Source of the DNA: Candidatus Zipacnadia bacterium
GTDB lineage: Bacteria > Armatimonadota > Zipacnadia > Zipacnadales > Zipacnadaceae
Direction of reading: 5' to 3'
Assembly: GCA_029821455.1 (NCBI GenBank)
Contig: JALGTI010000045.1
Location: forward strand, 1 to 14,583
Length of the DNA stretch: 14,583 bases
In this document: one piece after another, positions 1 to 6,725 of the stretch
How the letters are laid out: every line of letters starts with the position of its first letter
How positions within the stretch are numbered: position 1 is the stretch's first letter
Position numbers and translations under genes: made by a program
The notes under the pieces: model-generated
Databases searched by the model: none
What the model saw: the letters and a program-made list of their open reading frames with translations, nothing else
What the model was told of the DNA's origin: nothing

Positions 1-128
1 CCTTCAGGGAGGGGCGAGGGGGGAAGGTCGCGTGGCGCAGGCGTCGCCTCTATGATCCCTAGCAATATATTCCTATGGAACAGATGTTCTGTCTTTTCGG
101 GGGCCAACTCAACATAGGAGACGCCAAG

Positions 129-152
129 AATGGCTTACCTAAGCCATTTTTT
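129..152 (+). terminator. Rho-independent terminator, rightward
   Basis: The sequence AATGGCTT (129-136), loop ACCT, then AAGCCATT (141-148) forms a perfect 8-bp stem that runs straight into six T residues (147-152). This is the classic intrinsic terminator layout for a plus-strand transcript. It would end transcription arriving from the left of the window, so the neighbouring gene there is probably on the plus strand. In the other direction the tract after the stem is TTCTT, so leftward termination would be weaker. Confidence 0.7.
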
Positions 153-153
153 A

Positions 154-175
154 GGGGTGACGCTAGCGTCACCCC
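154..175. repeat. Perfect 22-bp palindrome
   Basis: An uninterrupted self-complementary sequence whose left half is GGGGTGACGCT. It sits two bases after the terminator and 45 bp beyond the stop codon of the leftward GH39-like gene. It has no T tract on either side, so it is not a standard intrinsic terminator. It could be a hairpin that ends or stabilises the leftward mRNA, a REP-like element, or a protein binding site. Function is unknown. Confidence 0.6.
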
Positions 176-220
176 CCCTCTTCCCTACAGCGCAGAATCT
201 CGGGTGGCCTGGGCCTCTCG

Positions 221-2092
221 TTACTCGTGATGAGGGATGAACTGCACCAGCGCCACACCAGGACCTTCCATAGATACCTCTGCCTCCAGGCCCATAGGCA
301 GGTCGGCGTACTGGAGCTCGGCGGAGGCGGGGTCGAGCTTGCGCAGCCGCACCATGTGGCGCCCGGTTAGGCCCCGGGCGTTCACCTGCAACTGGCAGGG
401 CCCATCTCCCCCGTAAGCGATGATGATATTGTTTGCCGTTGGGGTGCGGATGCCGGCCGCGAGGACCTCAGGCGACGGGTTCGAATAGTGGCACAGAACT
501 GCGCCGCGCGGCGCCCAGTGCCGCAGCAGCCAGGCAGCATGATACAGCACCGACGGATTGACCTCCTCATCCAGCAAGCCGACGCGCTCACCACACAGCG
601 CATGGCAGATTAGCTTGTCCTGGGTCGGAGCCGCGACCAGAGCCACAGTGGTGAGCCACGCAGCCGCGAAATAATCACGCGGCGATGAGCCCTTGGGATA
701 GGGCACCGTGGAGTCCAACCACAGATCGCTGATAAAGATACTCTCCAGCGCGGGCTGCAGCCGGCTGGCCATACTCCGCACTTCGGGGAAGCTGGCCTGA
801 TGGGGCAGGTCGAGGGCCTGGCCCACGAACGCGCTCTCGAGGGCCTCGGTATCCATCAGCGCGCCGGTGTGGCCGGAAAAGAAGTGATAGCTGAGGAAGT
901 CGAGCGTCTCAGCCTCCTTCAGGAGCTCCTCGATGTGATCATCCCACGCTGAAGCAAAGCCCATGCCGCCCACGTAGGCGTAGGGGCCAGGGTCGGCTTG
1001 CTTGATGGCGGCGGCAAGCTCATTGTAGGCGGCCACGGCCACCGCCATATCCTCGAAGTACTCGCTGGCGATCGGCTCTTCGAATAGCTCGTAATAGTGG
1101 CTGGTCGGCGCTCCGTATCTCACTCCGGCGATGCCGATACACGTCTCACGGAAGATGTCAAACAGCTCGGCCTTCGCGTCTGTGTCCTCCTCGGTAGCCG
1201 GCGGGCTGAGCGTTAACATCCAGCGGGCGCCGTGGGCTTCCAGCCAGTCGAGATGCCTGAACAGCCGGAGAAGCTCATACTCTCGTCGCTCGCGGTCGAA
1301 GTAGCTGCTCAGGCGCACCGCCACCACGCACGGCCCCAGCTCCTGAAGATAGCGGCCCAGACGCTGTGTGGCGGGATCCATCTCATCAATAAGCGCGGCG
1401 GCGGTCTTGTCCAGGCGAGCGCCGAGCTGAGCCAGTAACCTGGTCTGAGTCAACGCAAAGTTAATGCTGACGACCGTCTCCGCAGGGCCACTAGGCGGGA
1501 AGGGAAGTGGTGCCGGCTCGGCCACAATCTCGTCAATATAGAAGCAGCCCGCCTGCCAGGAGCCGGTTCGAGTCAGGCGCAGAGACCGCACCCAGGGCAA
1601 CTGCGAGTTGTTGAGGGCCTCGCCGCTGTTGGTTCTAAAGCCAAAGAAACGTAACGAGAAGCGCTGCCACTCAGATGATTCGGCGGTTAGGGTCTGGGCA
1701 TAGTCCCGGCCCCGGGGCTCGTCGAGCGGAAATGCCTTCAATTCCACGGTCAGCTTTTGGGGCGAGCCGTCACCCTTCACCCAGAAGCTAAGCTGGCTGC
1801 ACTGGTTCTGGGCCCACAGGGGGCCGTCAACCTCGCGTTCGATCGCTGCCCACGCGTCGTGACCGGGCAGGAACTCAATCAGCGCCGACTGCCTGCCGCC
1901 TTCACGCGGTGCAGGCTGGGCTACGGGATAGATGCTGCACAACGCTGCCGGCTGACCGGCCGGGACGGTGCTGTCAGCAGCCTCCCAGCCTCCGACGCCA
2001 GTCTCGAAGTCCTCAACCACCACCGGATCGGCCCAGGCCCACGAGACCACGACGGCCCAAATGAAAATGGCAAGTGCGTAGCCTCTGTACAT
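221..2092 (-). CDS. Secreted GH39-like protein with N-terminal carbohydrate-binding-like domain
   Basis: A 623-residue exported protein. Residues 1-21 form a signal peptide (hydrophobic core followed by AWA, then DP). Residues about 24-195 look like a jelly-roll carbohydrate-binding domain (EDFETGVGGWE at the start, FYIDEIVAEP at the end). Residues about 205-525 resemble a clan GH-A TIM barrel of the GH39/GH5 type: YELFEEP (334-340) sits where these enzymes have Asn-Glu-Pro with the acid/base Glu, and LDFLSYHFF (398-405) matches a later barrel strand. The expected nucleophile strand reads FISDLWLD (453-460), with Asp rather than the usual Glu, so activity may be changed or lost. The tail (about 530-623) is a beta-rich domain common after such barrels. 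The ATG at 2092 has only a closely spaced AGGA before it. It is last in the leftward directon, 60 bp after larB. Export and fold are well supported; substrate is unknown. Confidence 0.7.
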   Translation of the reverse strand: MYRGYALAIFIWAVVVSWAWADPVVVEDFETGVGGWEAADSTVPAGQPAALCSIYPVAQPAPREGGRQSALIEFLPGHDAWAAIEREVDGPLWAQNQCSQLSFWVKGDGSPQKLTVELKAFPLDEPRGRDYAQTLTAESSEWQRFSLRFFGFRTNSGEALNNSQLPWVRSLRLTRTGSWQAGCFYIDEIVAEPAPLPFPPSGPAETVVSINFALTQTRLLAQLGARLDKTAAALIDEMDPATQRLGRYLQELGPCVVAVRLSSYFDRERREYELLRLFRHLDWLEAHGARWMLTLSPPATEEDTDAKAELFDIFRETCIGIAGVRYGAPTSHYYELFEEPIASEYFEDMAVAVAAYNELAAAIKQADPGPYAYVGGMGFASAWDDHIEELLKEAETLDFLSYHFFSGHTGALMDTEALESAFVGQALDLPHQASFPEVRSMASRLQPALESIFISDLWLDSTVPYPKGSSPRDYFAAAWLTTVALVAAPTQDKLICHALCGERVGLLDEEVNPSVLYHAAWLLRHWAPRGAVLCHYSNPSPEVLAAGIRTPTANNIIIAYGGDGPCQLQVNARGLTGRHMVRLRKLDPASAELQYADLPMGLEAEVSMEGPGVALVQFIPHHE

Positions 2093-2100
2093 AGTCCTAC

Positions 2101-2152
2101 GGGCCGGATGCTTCGCATTCGGCCCCTCCGAACGCCATCCCGCACCGTGCGG
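2101..2152. repeat. Tandem hairpins between larB and the GH39-like gene
   Basis: Two inverted repeats fill this 60-bp gap. The first, 2101-2125, is a 10-bp stem (GGGCCGGATG, then CATTCGGCCC) around a 5-base CTTCG loop, with one imperfect pair (a G-U wobble in plus-strand RNA, A-C in minus-strand RNA). The second, 2140-2152, is a 13-base dyad CCGCAC-C-GTGCGG adjoining the larB stop codon. Neither is followed by a T run on the minus strand. They may attenuate transcription, protect larB mRNA, or be a dispersed REP-like element. Confidence 0.5.
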
Positions 2153-2902
2153 TTAGCCAAGCTGCTTGCAGAGCATCGCTGCGAAGTAGCCAGCCCCAAA
2201 GCCGTTGTCTATGTTGACCACCGCCACTCCACCCGCACAGGAGTTGAGCATCGTCAATAGCGGCGCGATGCCGCCAAGATTCGCCCCGTAGCCTACGCTG
2301 GTCGGCACCGCCACCACCGGCTTGTCCACCAGGCCGCCTACCACGCTGGCCAGCGCTCCTTCCATCCCTGCTACTACTACAAGAACAGCCGCCGCGTCCA
2401 GAAGTTCCTGATGGCCTAACAAGCGGTGGAGGCCGGACACGCCCACATCATACAGCCGCTCCACCCGCGCACCAATGGCAGCCGCTGTCACAGCTGCCTC
2501 CTCGGCAACCGGGATATCGGAAGTCCCCGCCGATATGACCAGCGCGATGCTCGCGGACTGGCTCGGCGGCTCACCAATCTGAATGATACGTGCCTCCTCG
2601 TGATAGACAGCCTCGGGGATGAGCGCCTGGATACAGGCGAAGATGTCCGCGGTGGCACGAGTGGCCAGGATCACATCGGCACTCTTGTGCAAGGATTGCA
2701 CGATGCCCTCGATCTGCTCACAGGTCTTACCCTGACACAGCACCACTTCCGGGAAGCCCTGGCGGAGGGCCCGATGGTGGTCCACCTTAGCGTAGCCGAG
2801 GTCCTCAAAGGGGAGGTTGCGCAGGCGCGCGCAGGCTTGCTCGATATCGAGCTGGCCACTTGCTACCTCCTCCAGCAATTCCCTGAGGCGTCGTTCGTCC
2901 AT
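2153..2902 (-). CDS. larB: LarB, pyridinium-3,5-biscarboxylic acid mononucleotide synthase
   Basis: LarB carboxylates the pyridinium ring of nicotinic acid adenine dinucleotide and splits off AMP. This is the first step towards the nickel-pincer nucleotide cofactor of LarA-type racemases and epimerases. The 249-residue protein is full length. Its N-terminal part has the family signature PFEDLGYAKVDHHRALRQGFPEV (31-53, read as two blocks around DHH). The PurE-like C-terminal half has AGTSDIPVAEEAA (125-137), YDVGVSGLHRLL (151-162), AGMEGALASVV (178-188) and LNSCAGGVAVVN (219-230). E181 and C222 match the residues known to be catalytic in LarB. The ATG at 2902 is preferred because it begins where family members begin; an in-frame TTG at 2935 would add 11 unconserved residues, and neither has a strong Shine-Dalgarno. 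LarC, LarE and LarA are not in the window. The family call is very secure; the substrate of the final holoenzyme is unknown. Confidence 0.93.
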   Translation of the reverse strand: MDERRLRELLEEVASGQLDIEQACARLRNLPFEDLGYAKVDHHRALRQGFPEVVLCQGKTCEQIEGIVQSLHKSADVILATRATADIFACIQALIPEAVYHEEARIIQIGEPPSQSASIALVISAGTSDIPVAEEAAVTAAAIGARVERLYDVGVSGLHRLLGHQELLDAAAVLVVVAGMEGALASVVGGLVDKPVVAVPTSVGYGANLGGIAPLLTMLNSCAGGVAVVNIDNGFGAGYFAAMLCKQLG

Positions 2903-2978
2903 ATTCTTTGCTTGGTAACAGTCTTTCCCGACCAACCCAACAGATACCCTGCGAAAGGGCCACTAAGTGCTGATAAGC

Positions 2979-4118
2979 TCAGTAGTCCCTGAGCTTCTCG
3001 AATTCATCCAGCATCGCCATAAAGTTGTCATATTTCGTACCCCAGGCGATACTCTGACTGGAGCCAAAGATGAACCCGCCCCCCGGTTTGGCGGTCTCCA
3101 TAGCGTGACGGACCTCCGACCGCACGTCCTCAGGGGTGCCGGAAACCAGCTTATCAACATCCACACCCCCCCAACCGGCGATCCGATTGCCGGACATCTG
3201 CTTGACCGTTACGGGATCCATCCCTGCCTGCGGCTGCAGCGATTGCTCACAGTCAATGCCAGCCTCGACGAACTGGTCAATGATGGGGCGATTATCACCA
3301 CAGGAATGCTGTACAAAGTCCAGGCCGTGGGCGTGAGCGCTCTCGACATTGAACTTGATGGCTGGTAAGAAGAGCCGCCGGATAAGAGGCGGCGAGACAA
3401 ACGTACCAGTCGTATGCCCAAAGTCGCACCCATTTATGACCCCATGCCAGCCCTGGTTGTGCCACCACTCCTGTTGTTTGCGGGCACGGGCAATACCGCC
3501 TTGGACCGCACGCTCGACCACTGCGGGTTGGTCAGCTATCTCAAACAGTCCGCGCGTCCAGCCGCCTAGCAGGACCTGCTCCGGAGCCATTGGGAAGTAC
3601 CCAAGGAGATACTTGTGAGCCGGCAGCTTCGGCTGTACAGCCTCAATAACCTCGAAGATACTTTCGTCCTCGGGTTCGACCTCCGGGTCCAGGTCGAAAT
3701 CTTCCAGCGTGAACTCCTGCTCCCAGATATGGGGATCGTGCACGCACGCGATCTCATTGGCGATCTCTGAGAGCCTATAGATACGCCCGGCCTTATCCTC
3801 CCAAACACCATCGGCGATCTTCTTCGGCGCCTCGGGCTGGTAGCCCTTGGGCGGCACCAAGGCCAGTTTAGCCAGGCAGATGATGTCGTAAATATCGAGT
3901 TTTTGGAACAGCTCAGGAATGTCCTCAATCAGGCTCGCAACAACCTCATCGCGGCGGCCTTCCCAATAGGCTATTTGCGTCCTGGGTTTGTCACGCAGAA
4001 AGGTCTTATGCCCGATTACCTTCGAGACAATATCGCAGTCAATCACATACTCGCCGCACGGGACCTTATCGGGTTCCTCGAAGCAGAGAGTCTTCTTCAC
4101 CCGCTCAATTGAGTCCAC
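2979..4118 (-). CDS. Uroporphyrinogen decarboxylase superfamily protein, putative corrinoid-type methyltransferase
   Basis: A 379-residue cytoplasmic protein of the URO-D/MtaA/CmuA superfamily, whose members decarboxylate uroporphyrinogen III or move methyl groups between corrinoid proteins and thiols. The N-terminal MDSIERVKKTLCFEEPDKVP matches the family opening (..RV..al.f..pDrvP). The C-terminal barrel shows HSCGDNRPIIDQFVEAGIDC (271-290) and GWGGVDVDKLVSGTPEDVR (315-333). The His-X-Cys pair H271/C273 resembles the zinc site of thiol methyltransferases. The late Cys seen in MtaA/MtbA is absent (FGSSQS, 351-356), though C290 could substitute. It lacks features of true HemE, so haem synthesis is unlikely. 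Translation starts at GTG 4118 with AAGGAG eight bases upstream, which overlaps the TAA of the preceding oxidoreductase gene; the two are probably translationally coupled. No corrinoid-binding protein gene is nearby, so the acceptor is unknown. Confidence 0.82.
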   Translation of the reverse strand: MDSIERVKKTLCFEEPDKVPCGEYVIDCDIVSKVIGHKTFLRDKPRTQIAYWEGRRDEVVASLIEDIPELFQKLDIYDIICLAKLALVPPKGYQPEAPKKIADGVWEDKAGRIYRLSEIANEIACVHDPHIWEQEFTLEDFDLDPEVEPEDESIFEVIEAVQPKLPAHKYLLGYFPMAPEQVLLGGWTRGLFEIADQPAVVERAVQGGIARARKQQEWWHNQGWHGVINGCDFGHTTGTFVSPPLIRRLFLPAIKFNVESAHAHGLDFVQHSCGDNRPIIDQFVEAGIDCEQSLQPQAGMDPVTVKQMSGNRIAGWGGVDVDKLVSGTPEDVRSEVRHAMETAKPGGGFIFGSSQSIAWGTKYDNFMAMLDEFEKLRDY

Positions 4119-4130
4119 GCAATGCTCTCC

Positions 4131-5147
4131 TTAGCCATATAGTGGCAACTCCACCGGCTGCCCCCGCTCAGCCGAGAGGTGAGCGGCCACCGCCACCATC
4201 GTATTCTGGACGCCCTCCGTGCCCGGTATAGTGACCGGGGTGTCGTTAGCCACCGCCTCGATAAACTCGCGTACCTCGCGCTGCACACCGGGCTCATAGC
4301 CAGCGCCACTTTCCTCGTAGCTCACCTGTGTTGGCTCGGACTCGCCCTTCTTTAGATAGGTGACCACACTGGTCTTGTTGTCGTAGTAGATGGTGCCCTC
4401 GGTCAGAAGTATCTTGCCATCGTAAGTACCCAGGACGGCACTGTGGCCGGCCAGCAGGCAGCCCTTCGTGCCATTCTCAAACTCCATCAGGACGTATGCG
4501 GTGTCCTCATAGTCTATGCCCTCGGCCATGTAATGGTCCAATGAGCCGTACACCCGGCTGACATTGCTGTCCAAGACGGTGCGCATATAGTCAATTTCAT
4601 GGGCGGAGTACTCAAACAGCGGTCCGCCGCACTTCTTCAGATTCTCGCGCCAGGTCCCCTCAAAGCTCGTGCCTCTCCACGAGCCACCGATGCGGGTAGT
4701 CTGGATGCAGAACGGTTCGCCAAGCTCGCCGCTGCGGACGAGGTCCCACATATAGACATAGGGCGCAATGTAGCGCAGCACCTGTCCGACCATCAGCTTG
4801 ACACCGGCCTGCTCTGCCGTTGTCACCATCTGCCCGGCGTCCTCCACCGTGAGGGCAAACGGCTTTTCGCAAAATACGTGCTTGCCGGCCCTGGCGGCCT
4901 GAATGGTGAGCGGGGCATGCAGGAAGTTAGGGGCGGCGACGAATATGGCATTTACATCGTCTCGGGCGACTACTTCATTGCTGTCCGCTGAATACTCACA
5001 GCCCAACTCCTCGGCCAGCTTACTGGCCCGTTCCACATCGGGATCAGCTACGCACTTGACGGTGCATAACTCCAACGAGGCCGCGGCGCGGATAAGGGAA
5101 GCTCCCATCCCGCCACAGCCCAACAAAGCAGCATTAACCTGTGTCAT
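4131..5147 (-). CDS. Gfo/Idh/MocA family NAD(P)-dependent oxidoreductase
   Basis: A 338-residue sugar or polyol dehydrogenase of the glucose-fructose oxidoreductase / inositol dehydrogenase family. The N-terminal Rossmann fold has GCGGMG (10-15), an acidic strand end at VADPD (33-37), and APNFLHAP (72-79). GKHVFCEKPFALT (88-100) contains the family EKP motif whose Lys is catalytic. The C-terminal alpha/beta domain has YSAHEIDYMR (180-189), where H183 and D186 fit the usual substrate and proton-relay positions. The chosen ATG at 5147 follows AAAAGGAGA (13-base gap). An upstream in-frame ATG at 5183 would add 12 residues but has no ribosome site. The stop lies 12 bp before the URO-D-like gene, so the two are surely co-transcribed. 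The family is certain; the sugar substrate cannot be read from sequence. Confidence 0.9.
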   Translation of the reverse strand: MTQVNAALLGCGGMGASLIRAAASLELCTVKCVADPDVERASKLAEELGCEYSADSNEVVARDDVNAIFVAAPNFLHAPLTIQAARAGKHVFCEKPFALTVEDAGQMVTTAEQAGVKLMVGQVLRYIAPYVYMWDLVRSGELGEPFCIQTTRIGGSWRGTSFEGTWRENLKKCGGPLFEYSAHEIDYMRTVLDSNVSRVYGSLDHYMAEGIDYEDTAYVLMEFENGTKGCLLAGHSAVLGTYDGKILLTEGTIYYDNKTSVVTYLKKGESEPTQVSYEESGAGYEPGVQREVREFIEAVANDTPVTIPGTEGVQNTMVAVAAHLSAERGQPVELPLYG

Positions 5148-5219
5148 CGCAGCTAAGCCATCTCCTTTTGCTGGTGAATTCATTGCCGCTGAATGCGACG
5201 GTGCATTGCACTTGGCTTG

Positions 5220-5411
5220 TTACTCGCCGGCCTGGGATTGCTGTGCGGATTGCTGCTGCGCTCGGCGGCGCACCAAGACGTTAACTGATGTGTCGCCGGA
5301 CATAAGGAACGGTTCCCAGCCCTCGCTCACCATATGAGCGAGACGCTCATTCATATGCGTTATGTTCCCGCCAGCCGGAAGTTGAACGACGCGATATTCA
5401 TATTGCTCCAT
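5220..5411 (-). CDS. Small DUF4177-like protein
   Basis: A 63-residue protein starting YEYRVVQL, with a central NERLAHMVSEGWEPF segment and a final beta strand VNVLVRRR. This is the compact beta-alpha-beta pattern of DUF4177 proteins, whose function is unknown. The tail (QQQSAQQSQ) is glutamine-rich and probably disordered. The ATG at 5411 has an excellent AGAGGAGA ribosome site seven bases upstream, which makes it a convincing real gene despite its size. It is first in the leftward directon, 72 bp before the oxidoreductase, so it could be a regulator or an accessory protein of the pathway. That role is a guess. Confidence 0.75.
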   Translation of the reverse strand: MEQYEYRVVQLPAGGNITHMNERLAHMVSEGWEPFLMSGDTSVNVLVRRRAQQQSAQQSQAGE

Positions 5412-5651
5412 CTAAGATTCTCCTCTGTGATCGGGGATCCTCAACTCTGTCTCGTAACAGTCCAGGCCCTCGGTTACTAACCGCTTATTCGCCGCAGCGG
5501 TGAGAAGTCCTTCTCCTGGTCGTGCTAGTAAGATGTCACAAGATGCCTACGCCCCCGCAACAACGGTCGGCGCTGGCGCCGCCGGGCTTTACTATCCGGT
5601 CAGCGGGCCCGATGAGAACACGAGAGACGCGGAGGGAGCGCCATCACCGGA
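5412..5651. promoter_or_regulatory. Divergent intergenic control region with two dyads
   Basis: This 240-bp gap separates the leftward DUF4177-led genes from the rightward GGDEF-like gene, so it must hold promoters for both. Two operator-like dyads are visible: CGGTTA-C-TAACCG at 5471-5483 and GAGAAG-TC-CTTCTC at 5502-5515. A copy of the 18-bp direct repeat lies at 5455-5472. A GC-rich mini-hairpin CGGCGC-TG-GCGCCG is near 5570. No -35/-10 pair stands out on either strand, so exact promoters are not assigned. Confidence 0.4.
5455..5472 (+). repeat. 18-bp direct repeat, copy 1
   Basis: The sequence TAACAGTCCAGGCCCTCG occurs here in the divergent control region and again, identically, at 5872-5889 inside the GGDEF-like coding sequence. 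The flanks of the two copies do not align, so this is not simply the edge of a larger duplication. Confidence 0.6.
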
Positions 5652-5660
5652 GTGATGTTG

Positions 5661-6650
5661 ATGACGCTAGCTCAGGATCGGCCCTCTGCCGAGATTGACC
5701 GCACCGACCAATTAGCTACTGATGTATCTGACCAGCTCTGTCGCGCCACTGAGCCGCTTGATTTGCTGAGACACGCATATCCCCAGGCGCGCGAAGCAGG
5801 CGCGGCCTGGATGGCAAGCACTATTATGGACTTGCCCGCCCCGCGCATTTGGATGTACGGGACACAGCCTCTAACAGTCCAGGCCCTCGAACGGTGTACC
5901 GAGGAGCTCGTTCGTATCGCCAACCTGACCAGATACAACCACACGAATGTGCCGGCGACTATCCTGCAACCCAGCTACGAGTGTGGCTGGGTCGAACCGG
6001 ACCTCGAGCCTGTGGAGCTGGGCTTCGGGCAGCATCAGGACTACTGCATCTGGGCGACAGACCTGCCGCGGACGATCATTCGGATGGTTGGCGACCCGTC
6101 GAGGCTGGTGGACTGGTCTGCACTGGAGAGCATTGCCCGGCTGGTGGGGCTTCATGCCGCGGTCATGGTTGTGACGAGAGAGGAGACGTACATCCATCCC
6201 CCACATACGCACGGCATTTGCGACCCGGAGTATCTCCTTGAGCTGTTAGAATTGGAGAACACGCGGGCACTGCAGAGGCTGCCCGAACTGTCGGTACTGC
6301 TGATCCAGGTTGAGCTGGGTGCGGGACCGCCCGGACCCTCGCTGTGGGAGGAGGTTCAGGCACTGCTGGTCTCGACTCTGCGTGAAGATGATTACCTCTC
6401 TATGTTAGGGGCGGGAACTTATGCGGTCGTTATGCCCCGCACCGGCTCCAGAGGTGCGCTGATATGCGCCGACCGCTTGACAAGAGTAGTCGAGGAATTC
6501 TCCCACACCCGGAATGTCGAACTCAAGACATATACCGGCGTCAGCAGTTGGGACAGAAGCCACAGCGGCGCCCAAATGTTGTGGGAGGCCGGCCGGGCCC
6601 TTAAGCAAGCCAGGCGAAATGGCAGTGGCTCCCCGTTCCTGTACATGTAG
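5661..6650 (+). CDS. Degenerate GGDEF-domain protein
   Basis: A soluble protein of about 329 residues without signal peptide or membrane segments. The first ~180 residues match no domain I recognise. Residues about 187-325 have the spacing of a GGDEF domain. DPEYLLELLELENTRAL corresponds to the opening D-LT-L-NR helix, LSVLLIQVEL (210-219) to the first core strand, and LSMLGAGTYAVVMP (246-259) to the signature hairpin. TYTGVSS to GRALKQARRNG corresponds to the closing part, where active enzymes read SIGIA and AD-ALY-AK-GRN. The signature is GAGTY (250-254) instead of GG[DE]EF, and the metal-binding Asp of the first strand is also missing. Diguanylate cyclase activity is therefore very unlikely; a signalling or binding role is more plausible. 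The ATG at 5661 has GGAG eight bases before it; GTG 5652 and ATG 5655 are alternative starts. It is transcribed away from the larB operon. Confidence 0.7.
   Translation: MTLAQDRPSAEIDRTDQLATDVSDQLCRATEPLDLLRHAYPQAREAGAAWMASTIMDLPAPRIWMYGTQPLTVQALERCTEELVRIANLTRYNHTNVPATILQPSYECGWVEPDLEPVELGFGQHQDYCIWATDLPRTIIRMVGDPSRLVDWSALESIARLVGLHAAVMVVTREETYIHPPHTHGICDPEYLLELLELENTRALQRLPELSVLLIQVELGAGPPGPSLWEEVQALLVSTLREDDYLSMLGAGTYAVVMPRTGSRGALICADRLTRVVEEFSHTRNVELKTYTGVSSWDRSHSGAQMLWEAGRALKQARRNGSGSPFLYM
5872..5889 (+). repeat. 18-bp direct repeat, copy 2
   Basis: An exact second copy of the sequence at 5455-5472. Here it lies inside the GGDEF-like gene and encodes part of LTVQALE, so at least this copy is constrained by coding. 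Confidence 0.6.
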
Positions 6651-6725
6651 CCGGCATCATTCACAAATCCGGACAGCGAAAAGAAGCAGGGGGGATGGAT
6701 CCGCTGCGTCCGCTAAGTCATTCAC

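Noticed and set aside
1..128. Possible C-terminal end of a plus-strand gene before the terminator
   Set aside because: One frame stays open to about 117, but its translation is Gly/Arg-rich with no recognisable protein character; not supportable from this fragment.
2903..2935. Longer LarB from TTG at 2935
   Set aside because: It adds 11 residues not typical of LarB, uses a rare start and has no well-spaced ribosome site.
2426..2992. 188-codon plus-strand open frame
   Set aside because: It lies wholly opposite larB, has no domain character, and is a by-product of the GC-rich coding strand.
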